DNA of 64,000 nt, from positions 1 to 64,000 of the forward strand of contig CAUYUJ010012158.1 in the NCBI GenBank assembly GCA_963575745.1. The letters run 5' to 3'. The translations under genes were made by a program, and so were the position numbers. Shown here piece after piece: positions 18,254-29,271 of the stretch (position 1 is its first letter; every line of letters begins with the position of its first letter). A model generated the notes under the pieces. It was not told where the DNA came from and searched no databases. It saw only the letters and a list, made by a program, of their open reading frames with translations. The DNA comes from Prorocentrum cordatum (taxonomy: Eukaryota; Sar; Dinophyceae; Prorocentrales; Prorocentraceae).

Positions 18254-18973
18254 CAGCCGGAACAGCCGCTACGCCCTCGCCACTCCTCGCCCCCTGAAAG
18301 CCGAAACAGCTACAGGAGGAAAACAAATGGGGGGCGAGTGGAGGACGAGGGGGAGGACGAGGGGAAGGAGGAGGAGAGGGCGGATCGAGGGGGAGGAGGA
18401 GGAGGAGGGGGAGGAGGACAAGGATGATGAGGAGGGAGGGGAAGGAGGAGCAGCGCACGGGGCAAGGGCGAAAGGATTGGGATGACGAGTGTTGGACGAG
18501 GAAGGATCGGGGATGAGGAGGCCTCCCGCCGCCGACGCCGCCGCAGGCGGTCGACGTGGCGGTCATGGTCGTCGCGGCCGTGGCAGGAGGGGAATCGAAC
18601 CTTACCTTACGGAAGAAAGAGGCCTCTTTCTTCCTCCCCCCCCCCCCCCCCCCTAAAAACATGATCGACCCACGAACCCGGAAAGGAATGTAGAACTGTA
18701 ACACATGGCAGCGTTTTCAAAGACACCTGATTGGGTGACGGGCAAATGCAATACTGAACCCAGAGGGTCGCCGACCTTAAATTTTAAGCCCCGGCCTTAA
18801 AAATGTTTTGGGGGCTTAAATTTTCCGGCCCCGCCCCTGACAAATTTTCGTTTTGCGTCCCTGTGCCCCGGAACACGCAACAGCTTTCGGCAGTCGGCGA
18901 ACGTGTTTTACACCCCTGGGAACCGCGGGCGTAAAATGCTGTTGTGTTATATAGGTACCCACCCTTGATCACC

Positions 18974-19022
<49 letters not shown>

Positions 19023-19390
19023 AATATGTGTATATACTAGGTAGATGGTTTCGGATGTGTAAGCAGATCGTATAGTTGTGTATACATGCAAGGATATATA
19101 CATAAATTGGAACAGTATAACACATGTGTGAATACATGCATACATGCGCACATACATATATATATATACATATATATACACACATATAGGGAGGAGGGGG
19201 ACCCGAGGAGGGGGGAGGGGAGAAGGAGGAGGAGGAGAAGGAGGAGGACGAGAGGGAGGAGAGGGAGGAGGGGAGAGAGAGGAGGGGAGAGAGAGAGGAG
19301 GGGAGAGAGAGAGAGAGAGGAGGGGAGAGAGAGAGAGAGAGGAGGGGAGAGGGGGCGCTTCGCCGCCGCCTATAGGCCCAGGCCGGCCCC
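18254..19390. other. Intergenic spacer between divergent genes
   Basis: The left 350 bases are GGA-rich; 18600-18960 holds ordinary-complexity sequence with no convincing exon. A (TA)n array lies at 18976-19012 and an ATAC/ATAT block reaches 19190. A GGAGAGAGA array follows (19190-19370). The GGGCGTAAAA and TTTTACACCCC segments just before the (TA)n array have counterparts beside the (TA)n array near 46745-46920. Confidence 0.5.
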
Positions 19391-22300
19391 ATGCCAAAGG
19401 CAAAAGCCTGCGGCGATGCGCGCGCCATCGCGCGCGCGATCGGCCTGTGGGCGGTCGACACGCCGATCGTGAAGGCGGGCAGGGAGGAAAGGGAATGAGG
19501 AGGATGAGGTGGGGGGGGCGGAGGAGATCGATCGAAGGAGGGAGGATCAAGGGACTGCTGGAACAACACGGGGGAAGGATTGAGATGGAAGGAGAAATGA
19601 GGGAAGGGAGGAAGGAGCGCGGAGCTGCCGCCCCCTCTCCCTCTTCCCCCTCCTCCTGCCTTCTCCTCCCTCCACCTGCCTCCTCATCCTCCCTCCTCCT
19701 CCTCCTCCTCCTCCTCCTCCTCCTCCTCCCTCCCCTCTTCCTGTCCCCCCTTGCCTCTCGTCTCTCGTTCCTCCTTCTCCTCCTCTTCCTCCTCCTCCTC
19801 CTCCTCCTCCTCTTCCTCCTCCTCATCATCATCCTACTCCTTTTTCTCCTCCCCCTCCCTCCCTCGACCCCCTCATCCCTTCTCATCCTTCTCCTCCTCC
19901 CCTGCCTGCCCGATCCCAGGCCTTCACGGACAAGAACGTGGAGGCCCGCATCAACGAGCTGCGCCTCCTCCTTGAGGAGCTCAAGAAGGTGACCGTCCTC
20001 CTTATCTTTCTTTACCTCGTCTTCCCCCCCCCCCCGCACCTCATTTCGAAGATGTTGAACTGTTTCCCAATCCCGTGTTCTTGAAAACCCACACGTAAAA
20101 AAAAGAAAAAAAAGTTGTGCAAACTCTTCCTCATATCCTAGCCCCTCCTCTTCCCCCTCCTCCACCTGACCTGAAGCCGCGTCCTCATCCTACCCCTCCT
20201 CCTAGAGGATCCTTTGTCCCCCTCCAAAAAAAAAAACCAATACCCCCTCCTCCTCCTCCTCCTCTCCCTCCTCCTCCTCCTCTCCTCCTTCCTCCTCCTC
20301 CTCCTCCACCTCCTCCTCCTCCTCCTCCTCCTCCTCCTCCTCCTCCTCCTCCTCCTCCTCCTCTCCTCCTCCGTCCTCCCCCCTCCTCCTCCCCCTCCTC
20401 CTCCTCCTCCTCCTCCTCCTCCTCCTCATCCTCCTTCTCTTTCTCCTCCTCCTCTTCCTCCTCCTCCTCCCAAGGTGAACGAGATCCTCTTCTTCAAGAA
20501 GGCTGCCGTGGAGTCGGCGCTAGAGCAGGTCGCCACCGAGAAGAAGTGGCAGGCGATGGGAGGGAGGTGGAGGGAGGGGGGGTACTATACTGGGAAGGAG
20601 TGAGGCGTCGGCGGAGGGAGGAGGGCGAAGGGATGGAGGGTGAGGGAGGAGCAGGGAAGGGGAGGGATGAGGGAGGAGGGGTGATGCGGCGGCGGAGGGA
20701 GGAGGGAGAGAGGAGGAGGAGGAGGAGGAGCAGGAGGAGGAGCAGGAGGAGGAAGAGGAGGAGGAAGAGGAGGAGGAGAAGGAGGAGGAGGAGGAGTAGG
20801 AGGAGGAAGAGGAGTAGGAGGAGGAGGAGGAGGACGAGGAGGAGGAGGAGGAGGAGGAGCAGGAGCAGGAGGAGGAGGGAGGAGAGAGGGGGTGGAGGAC
20901 GGAGTCAAATCGGGTGTAGAGTCAACCCGCATAGTAAGGATGAACGCCTTTCCATGGTTACCCTTGCATCCTTCCGGCCCATCCTTGGCTGCGTTCGCTG
21001 GCCGCGCCCCGCTTGCAAAGTGTCAGCGTGGCTAAGTGTACCTCGTCCGTCCCCTCACCGCCCGCCCTCCTCCGGCCCCTGCTTGCCCCCGCCCGCCCCC
21101 GCGAGATCGTGAACCACAAGAGGGACCTTCGCGAGTTCAAGGAGCTGGTCGCCAGGAGGCTCATCAGACTGTGCCAGGACGGCCGCCGCGGACGGAGGAG
21201 GCGAGGGAATGGGGGAGGAGGGGGAGGGGAGGAATGAGAGGGAGAGGGGGATGGGAAGAGGCGGGGGGAGGGCGGCGGAGGGAGGAAGGACTGGCTGGGA
21301 GAGGGGAAGGAGGGAGGAAATCTTGGCAAATCCGAGTCAATCCAGAGACCAGGGAAATCTGGAGCAAATCGCGGCCGATCCAGGGCGAGTCAAGGGACGG
21401 TGTAAGTCGTTAAGCTCTTAACCTGCATGGTCGGAGGACGAGATCGTTTCCTCCTCCTCCTCCTCCTCCTCCTCCTCCTCCTACTCCTCATTCTGCTCCT
21501 CCTACTCCTCTTCCTCCTCCTCCTCCTCCTCCTCCCCCTCCTCCTCCTCCTCCTTCGTGCCCCGCCCCTCAGCAGGTCACCACGATTAGCTGGTAAAGGT
21601 AAAAGTCCCCCCCTTTCGTTTCGAAGGAGGCGCCCCCTTCTTCTCCCGCCCGCGCCCTGGAGGAGCTGAGCAAAAAGACGAGGAAGGAGCTCTCGAGGAA
21701 GAGATCACAGGACTCGCAAGGACGCGAGAGCCAACGCGACGGCGAGGAGATAGAGGAGATACCAGAAGAGGATGCTGACGGCGAAGGCGAGGAGGAGGAG
21801 GAAGGCGAAGAAGACGAGGAAGAAGAGGCGGAGCAGGACGCCACAAAGCAAGACGAGAAAGCTGACGAGGAGGAGGAGGAGGAGGAGGAGGACGACAAGC
21901 CCAGGGAGAAGAAGCCAGCTGCTACAGACACGGCGGAGATCATGATGAAGAAGCCAGCTGCGGCGAACACGGCGGGGATCATGATGAAGAAGCCAGCTGC
22001 TGGAGTGAAGGAGCTCAGTCTTTCTCATTGCGTCGCTCCGTCTCTCTCTATCCCTCTCTCCCTCTCGCACTCACTCGTCCCTATTTGCAAAATTAAATAT
22101 CCTCTCTCCTACCCTCTCTCGAGATCTCTCTCTCTCTCTCTCTCCATCCCCTTGCCGTCATCGCCCCCGCGGCTGCCCCAAAGTAGGCCCCCTGACCCGC
22201 TGGGTAATTATACGCACGCTCCTCTCACTGGAGCCCCCCACCTCTCTTCCTCAATCCCTCACTGGATCTTCGGGCCCCCGATGAGCCCGCAACTCAACCC

Positions 22301-22619
22301 TTCGTCGTCATGGTCGCCCTCCCACCCCCGTCCGCGAGAGGAGCTGCCGTATGAGTTCGGCTACGACGAGGACGTGGGCCAGCCGTGGAGGAGGAGGGCC
22401 GACGGCGAGAAGGAGTACGCGAAGCTGATCCACGGCCAGGCCGCGTCCGACCCAGCCATCGCGGTGTGGCCCGTCGACGGCATGACGCGGCCCGTCCATC
22501 AGGTGCTCACCGAGGACCTTCCAGTGGCCAAGCAGCCGCCGACCTCCCTGGGCGCAGACGCCAAGCAGCCGCCGACCTCCCTGGGCGCAGACGTCCAGAA
22601 GATCTTGCGGTCTGGACTG
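19391..22619 (+). CDS. Multi-exon unknown protein with KKPAA modules
   Basis: I read six exons, each open, in good GC-ending codon use, and separated by TCC/GGA introns. Exon 1 is 19391 to about 19482 (ATG; MPKAKACGDARAIARAIG). Exon 2 is 19920-19988 (AFTDKNVEARINELRLLLEE). Exon 3 is about 20475-20552 (VNEILFFKKAAVESALEQVA). Exon 4 is about 21106-21177 (IVNHKRDLREFKELVARR). Exon 5 is about 21629-22004, strongly acidic, then three copies of MKKPAA-type modules. Exon 6 is 22341-22619 (ELPYEFGYDEDVGQPWRRRA), ending with a duplicated 11-residue unit KQPPTSLGADA. Short basic KKPAA/KRPAA modules are common in dinoflagellate nuclear proteins, so a nuclear role is an inference. A small possible last exon lies at about 22847-22900. 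The gene may continue into the next entry. Confidence 0.5.
20220..20470. repeat. (TCC)n intron tract
   Basis: About 250 bases of almost uninterrupted TCC repeats fill most of one intron. A complementary GGA-rich intron tract follows at about 20690-20890, so the pre-mRNA could fold on itself. Confidence 0.85.
20920..21010 (+). repeat. Dispersed element, partial copy (partner at 24900)
   Basis: The block GTCAACCCGCATAGTAAG plus about 70 following bases matches 24899-24990 with scattered substitutions, including CCTTTCC, TACCCTTGC and TTCGCTGGCC. The right inverted end seen in the other copy is missing here. Confidence 0.65.
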
Positions 22620-23179
22620 GTGGTCGTCTCTCCCACTCCCTGTCCTATTCCTCTTCCTCATTCTTCTCATCCCCTGAGCAACCTCCTCGCCACCCCCTCC
22701 TGCTGCTGTTGCGGGTCCTCCTCTTCCCCTGGTTGATCTCTTTCGTCCCGTCGATCTTCCTCCCGCTCCTCCTCCTCATCCTCCTCCTTCTCCTTCATCT
22801 CCCCATCCCCGTTTCAATGCTGATCATCCCTCTACTCCTCCCAGGGCCGTGGGTAGATGTCAACGAAGCTGAAGGGTGTAAACAGCGGATCGCAAACTGA
22901 AGCCGATATACCACAATGAGTTGCGTTTGGGGCGGTTTCAGCTGAAAGTCGTACACTGACATGCGGACAGTGGCCTCGCGTATGTGAACGTGCATGTGAA
23001 ACATTTTAAGGCATGCCGATCAACTAGGGTGGTGAGTTGCATGCCAGGTTGCGTGCCTCTCTCCCGACCTCCGACAGTAACCCTTGCTAACCCAAAGCGG
23101 ATAGCCACCCCACCCCCCTACTGCTGCTCCTCCTCGTCCTCCCTGCTCCACCTGAGGAGTTGGTGGCTTGCTCTGGAAG

Positions 23180-24650
23180 GACGAGGGCACTGGCGTGAAG
23201 ATCGTCAAGTCGATGGATCGGGGCAACCCCCTCATGAGGATCAGAGACGAACGCGAGGAGAAGCCGCAGGTACTAGGGTTCCAGCTGGAAAGGGAAAGGG
23301 GGGCTGAGATGCGGATGGGGGAGAGGAGAGGGGGGGAGTGGAAACGACGGGGGTGGAAACGGAAGGGTCGACTACAACATGCAATGCGAGGGCTGACGAG
23401 AGCGGCGATGTTGCTGAAGACGAGGAGGAGGAGGTTGAGGAGAAGGAGGAGAAGAACGAGGGGGGGGCGACGGAGGAGGAGGGGGAGGAGGAGGAGAAGG
23501 TGGACGGTGAGAAGGAGGAGGAGGAGGAGGAGGAGGAGGAGGAGGAGGAGGAGGAGGGGGGGAGGAGGGATAGGATACCAGGGGAGCGCGAGACGTGTGG
23601 CATGGACCCCAGGTGGTGCAGCTGATGATCCACTTGTTCGACACTCCCGAGATGTGCCTCCACTACGCGCGCAGCCTCGCGGACAAATATGTTGGAGGCC
23701 ATCGGGGGCTCGGGGGGGGGCTGGGGGCGGGGATGTTGAGGGCGAGGGGATGTCAACTCTAGCTGGAGGGTGGAGGTGAGGGGGAAGGGTAAAGGAAGGG
23801 ACGCAGGGTGGTGCAGGGCGTGAAGGCTGGAGGAAAGGTAGATGGGCTGCCCTCCCCCCACGGCCGAAGGCGCCAGCAGGAACCAGATTGAGGCCATGAA
23901 GGAAGACATCCTCAAGGACCGCAAGACGGTGTCGAGGACAGAGATGCTGCTGCTGCTGCTCCCTCCTTCGTCGATCTCCTTCGGTAGCAACTCACGGGGG
24001 CCTTGTAGACCCTCGGTTAGCGTCTGGGAGTCGTGAGATGGCGCCGATTTAGCGTCGAATAGCGTCGATGTAGCGTCGATTAGCGTAGATGTAGCGTCGA
24101 CTGGCGTCGATTCGCCAGAGCCAACAAGATGGCATGGGAAGATCCCGTGAGTTGCCGCAGACATCTTAGATCCTTCATGTCTCCCCCTCTCTCCCCCTCC
24201 TCCTCCTCCACCTCCTCCTCCTCCTGCTCCTCCTCCTCCTCCTCCTCCTCCTCCTCCTCCTCTGGCTTCGCGTCCCCGCCCTCCCGACTCCTCCCCTCGT
24301 CCTCGGTCTCCCCATCCAACCTGTCCTCGTTATCATCTCCTGTCCGTCCGTCCTCCTCCTCCTCCTCGCCCTCGGCCTCGTCCTCATCCCCCACTCCGCG
24401 TAGGAAGAAGCCTGCTGCAGCTATCATAAAGAGGCCTGCAGCAGCCGACGAGTGCCCGTCCACTCCCAAGGTCAGGGCGCCCCCAGTGCCGACGTCACCA
24501 GAGCCAGCGGCGCCATCCTCACCAGCGCCGAGATCATCAAGGAAACGGCCAGCTGCAGTGCGCGATCCAGAGACGGCTCCGGAACCCACCGAGAACATCA
24601 AGCAGAGGAGGAGCCCCGCCTCCGGAGCCCAGGACAACTGGGTTGAATGA
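23180..24650 (+). CDS. Multi-exon unknown protein ending in KKPAA/KRPAA modules
   Basis: Exons are inferred at 23180-23269 (30 codons, TGVKIVKSMDRGNPLMRIRD), 23613 to about 23698 (VVQLMIHLFDTPEMCLHYAR), about 23880-23929 (NQIEAMKEDILKDRKT), about 24119-24146 (a short exon ending before a GTGAGT donor) and 24404-24650. The last exon encodes three KKPAA, KRPAA and RKRPAA modules in a Pro/Thr/Ser-rich tail and ends in TGA. The first exon and start codon are not identified; this may be the 3' half of the gene at 19391-22619, because both carry the same module type and lie in the same direction. Function unknown. Confidence 0.5.
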
Positions 24651-25768
24651 ATCCTCTTTCGCCAGCTCCCCCCCTCCCCCCCTCCTCCCAGACCCTTCCT
24701 GCCAGACCCCTCCTCCCACAACCCCCCTTCTCCCTCCTCCCTCCTCCTCCTCCTCCTCCTCCTCCTCCTCCTCCTCCTCCTCGTGCTCGCTAGCTTCTGC
24801 CCTTTTACGCTTTTCCTTGTCCCTCCTCCTCCTCCTCATCATCATCATCCTCTTGTGGGCTCATTCTCCGTTCCCTGATCCCTCACTCGAGCGTGAAAGT
24901 CAACCCGCATAGTAAGTATGGGCAACCTTCCCAGGGGTACCCTTGCCCCTTCGACACATCCTTAGCGACTTTCGCTGGCCAACCTCGTTCGGAAATAATA
25001 AACATGGGCCTCCAAGGCCCTTGCATCCTTACTATATGATACGGGTTGAATGTACTGCCCCACCCCTCAGTCCCCAGCTCGATGGGTGCATCGGAAATAA
25101 GGACTGGACGCCGCTGAGTTTGGCCCGGAGCAGCCCCGACGTATTCGCTCGAGGTGATGAGGAGTGGCGCAGCTAGGCATGGGGCGAGGCGCGAGGATCC
25201 TCGCCCACTCGGTGCGAGAAAAATGCATCGTTGGCCGCTCTCCTGTGGTCACGCCCGCCCCGCCCGCATCTCCCCGCCGTTCCCTCCTCGGACCGTTCCC
25301 TGCAGGGCAGACGGCACGCGTGATTCGAGAATCACCTGAAGCCGCGAGTAACCCCGCGTTCGTCTGAGAAGGATGTATGTCGGGAGGGGAAGGCGAGGAG
25401 GGTAACAAGGAGGGGGATGGCGAGGAGCGTGGCAAGCATCGAAGGATGACATTATAAGGAGGAGGGGGAGGAGGAGGAGGAGGAGGAGGAGCAGGAGCAG
25501 GAGGGGGAGGATGAGGAGGAGAAGGAGCGCAGGGCCATGGCTGCCGACCGCTACACACACAGTCAAGACGCCGAAAGAAGGACTGGTCTCGGGAGATGCT
25601 TGAGTTGTCGGGGCGTCCCTTGATCTAGGTCGGGGGATCTATTCGTGGCCGAGGCTCGCCGTGGTCAGGAAAGCCCAATTCGTTCCTTATTTGGAAATGC
25701 GTTTGCAATATCGTGTTATCTGAAATGCGTGGCTCAGAGTTTCTTTCAGGTGCACGGTTCCTGCACAG
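24651..25768. other. Intergenic spacer with a small inverted-repeat element
   Basis: The left part is a TCC tract (about 24740-24785). A 149-bp element with inverted ends lies at 24900-25048. Sequence from 25050 to 25400 is of ordinary complexity without a convincing frame, then a GGA tract (25460-25520). A TTTCTTTCAG acceptor at 25740-25749 precedes the next gene and is a likely leader addition site. Confidence 0.5.
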
Positions 25769-28590
25769 ATGGCGCCCCCCCGCAGCGTGTTCGTCACGGA
25801 CTCGGGCGCCCCCCCACCATGGGTCCGCCTCGTCGACCAGCCGACCGCCGCGCCAGCAGCTGGCCAAGCACCGACAGCAGCGGGCCCAGTCGACGCGGCC
25901 CAGCAGGACCAGCTGGCCGCCGAGCAGGCCACACAGGTCGAGGTGATCGACGATGACGCGGAGGGCCAGCAGTGGGCCGAACAGGCCAATCACGACCAGC
26001 TGGCCGCCACGCAGGCCCAGCAGGCCCAGCAGCAGGCCCAGCAGGCCCAGCACAAGCAGCAGCAGCAGCAGCAGCAGCAGCAGGCCCAGCACCAGCAGCA
26101 AGCCCAGCAGGCCCAGCACCATCAGCAGGCCCAGCAGGCCCAGCATCAGCACCAGCAGCAGGCCCAGCAGGCCCAGCACCAGCAGCAGATGCAGCCGACA
26201 ACACCCGGTCACAATGCAATCATCGGAGCCCTCGTCCCCCTTCGTCGCCCGTCTCTCCCCCTCCTCCACGGGGAAGGAGGGGGCGCGGGCTTTGTAAGTG
26301 GTTTGCATGGGGGAGGGTGCCCGCGGAGGTTACGTTGTGCCTATCTGGGAGCAGTCGTACAGTCAGCATCGCGATGAGGAGGTGCAGAAGCTGAAGGCGC
26401 AGTCGAGCGAGGAGGAGACGCGCAAGAGACTGGCCTCGATGCCGCCCCCGCCAATCCCTAGCAAGTGCCTCCTGCCGCCCCTGCAGTCGCCGCCGCCGCT
26501 CGCGCCGACGTCAGAGCCCTCGCAGGATTGTGGGTCAACTATGCCCGCGTCTCCTCATCCTCCGCATCCATGTGCTGATCCTCCTCGTGGTCCTCCTCCT
26601 CCTCCTCCGCCTCCTCCTCCACTCCTCCTCCTCATCCTCCTCTCCCTACTTCTCCCTTCTTCCTCTTCTCTCTTCCTCCTCCTCCTCCTCCTCTCCCCAC
26701 CTTATGGATCTGGCTCAGTGATCTGAGCCAGATTTGTTCCTCCTTCACTCGAGGCATTGCACCTGAGTTGGGCTCGACGGGTCGGTATCGGCTCACCAAC
26801 TGTCACGCTGTCTCCACCTCCTCTCCCTCGTTCCCACGCCTTGTGATCAACCACCATCCTGAGATCACTAGGACGAAGAAGATTCGCTGTTGGGCAGTAG
26901 CAAAATCTGATCGAGTGAGGGCGGCCGCAGGATTGTCGTGTGCCGCGCGCGCTCCAGCTGGCGAGGAGGCTCCGCCGTGCGATGCGCCCGTGGCGGTGCC
27001 TGTGCAGCTCCCGCCCCAGGTCCCAATCTTCCCGCCAGGCACGTGGAACACGAATAGTCCACGTGCTGCAGCGGTGGAGGCCGCTGCGACTGCTGCTGCT
27101 GCTGCTGGAGGTCCGCTGCAGATCCAGTCGGCTACTACGGGCGCGGCCGTGGAGGCGGCGGGCGCGGGCGCGGACGTTCCGCACGCGCAAGCGGGTGGTG
27201 CAGAGATGTTGCAGGATGTATCCTGCCTACCTTAAGCCCTTACCTATTCACTCTCCTCCCACTCCTCCCCGCCACCCTCCTCGCAACCATCCCCCTACTC
27301 CTCCCATCCCTCCCTCGCTCATCCCCCCCATCCGCCCCGCGAGGACACAGCTGCGATCGAGCGGATGCTGGCGGAGAACGTAAAGAAGCACATCGCAGAG
27401 GTCCGCCCCAAAGGGCTGAACCTAAAACTGGCCCAGCGGAGGGTTGAACAATGGGTTCGGCTCTCTACCCGCGCCTGGGAGCTCCCAGGGGTGGGCGGCG
27501 AGCTGAACCCATTCGGGAGGAGGAGGAGAAAGAGGAGGAGGAGGAGGAGGAGGAGGAGGAGGACCAGGAGGAGGAGGAGTGGGGAGGAGGACGAGGATAA
27601 GGAGGAGGCGGATGAGGAGGACGAGGAGGCGGTTCCTCGATCCGCTTTCTCCTCCCCCTCCTTTCCACTGCCTGCGCGTCATCTCGCGAGGTCCCCGCGG
27701 ACGCCTTGGCGAGCGAGAAGTCCAAGGCCTCCGACGTCGACGGCTTCGTCCATGACGACCCCCTGATCCAGGCGGCGTTCGAGCAGGACTTCAAGTTCGA
27801 CGCGAACTCGTCGCTGGGCGTTAAATTCTACAGGAGCTCAGGGGCAGAGCACGCTTGCCAGCAGCAACAATCACAACGGTAACAACGGCACTGACCGACA
27901 TCGATCGCAACGATAACGATTCTACATCGTTTATCGTGTGTGTAATTGATGTCGGTCTTACCGCCTCGTTGCTCCCGCTGGGCGACGATAGGGATACGGC
28001 TGATGGGAGGAGTTCGGGGGACGGGTGTCGGCAGCGATCGGGGCGCGGGCCGCCGCCCAGGACACTGACCCCGCAGGCCATGCAGAAGTACAAGCACCTC
28101 AACCGGAACATGAAGAAGATCGAGCGCGAGGAGTGGGCGCGCAAACTGTACACTGAGGCAAAGGTGACACACCCTCGTCCTTCCTCCTCCTGCTCGGCCT
28201 CCACCTCTCGCTCATCCTCCGTACTCTCGCATCCTCGCCACCCTCGCCTCCGTCATCACCGTTGCCACTGTTGCTCCTCTCCTCCTCCACCATTGTCGTC
28301 GCGGCTGGTGTCTCTCCTCCTCCTCCTCTTCCTCCTCCTCCTGGTCCTCCTCCTCCTCCTCCTCCTCCTCCTCATGTCCTCCTCCTCCTCCTCCTCCACC
28401 TCGCCCAACATCCCCATCCACCCTCCCTCCATCCTTCCAGACACCTCCCGTCACCCTCTCTCGTTCCTCATGTCATGCCCTCCGCCGCTTCAGGCGAAGC
28501 GCGAGAAGGCGAAGATCGAGACGGACACCCAGCGAGAGTGGGGCACGATGATGAACCTGGACTCGATCATTCGCGAGGAAAGGGGGTAGA
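25769..28590 (+). CDS. Multi-exon glutamine-rich protein with helical C-terminal exons
   Basis: Exon 1 starts at the ATG at 25769, 20 bases after a TTTCTTTCAG acceptor, and encodes an Ala/Pro-rich head and then about 60 residues of AQQAQ and poly-Gln (to about 26208). Later blocks are about 26325-26530 (VVPIWEQSYSQHRDEEVQKL), about 26880-27235 (Pro/Ala-rich with VPIFPPGTWNTN), 27342-27399 (AIERMLAENVKKHIAE), 27691 to about 27830 (ASDVDGFVHDDPLIQAAFE), 28076 to about 28162 (AMQKYKHLNRNMKKIEREEW) and about 28493-28590 (REWGTMMNLDSIIREERG, then TAG). The poly-Gln tract and charged helices suggest a scaffold or transcription-type protein, but no domain is recognisable. The stop could instead be inside an intron. 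Confidence 0.5.
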
Positions 28591-28898
28591 TATCGTCAGA
28601 ACCCATGTCCCCATTAACTAATCAACTTGCCCCTATATAGGGGTGAGTTGACTAGTTAATGGGAGCAGCTGCGATATCTGGCCGATCATACACGGGGGAC
28701 AGGGAATGGTCGGGCGGGGAAGAGGTTGGCCAGGATTGGTGGTCAATAAGATGGGAGTGCTAGGCGCCTCCCTGCTACATAGATTACCATGGAGGGTCGT
28801 GCAGGTGAGCTCGAACTTCCCGTACTCCCACCCATCTTCTCGACCGCCAGTCCTGGCCAGCCTCGTCCCCGCCCGACATCCTCCCCCGTGTGTGATCG
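28589..28898. repeat. Two adjacent hairpin-forming inverted repeats
   Basis: The first (28589-28678) has GATATCG/CGATATC ends and a near-perfect inner stem CCCATTAACTA...TAGTTAATGGG with the loop at CCCCTATATAGGGG. The second (28683-28898) has arms of about 85 bases starting CGATCA(T/C)ACACGGGGGA and containing GGCCAGGA(T/C)TGG and AAGATGGG. Both are MITE-like. The second overlaps the first presumed exon of the next gene. Confidence 0.75.
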
Positions 28899-29228
28899 AG
28901 CGCCTTCTTGAGGAGGGAGGCCGCAAATCGGCGGCGGCGGTGCAAGGGGCCATGAACTATTGCGCCGCCGCCACCCAGCTGGGCTGGTGCAATGGGGAAC
29001 AAACGGGGCATGGCGAACAAAACTTGCTGCCTCCACTCCCCAATCCTCCTTCCTCCCCTCTGCCGTGCCCGCGCGCCCTGCCTTCGCTCCTCTTCCCTCC
29101 CTCCCCCTCTCCCTCGCTTTCTCTCGGTCCCTCTCGCCCTCTTTCCCGCGCTCTCCTCGCCCTCTCCCCCTCTCCCTCGTCTCCCTATATATCTCTATAT
29201 AGGTGTATACAGAGATGTATGCACACAC

Positions 29229-29271
<43 letters not shown>

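Noticed and set aside
18294-18316. Possible third relict spliced leader upstream of the gene starting at 18253
   Set aside because: On the minus strand GTAGC and GGCT align with the leader, but only about 13 of the first 17 positions match and the end is TTTCAG. That is too weak to claim.
25980-26190. CAG/CAGGCC array as a plain microsatellite
   Set aside because: It is in frame with a supported exon and encodes poly-Gln/Ala, so it was kept as coding.
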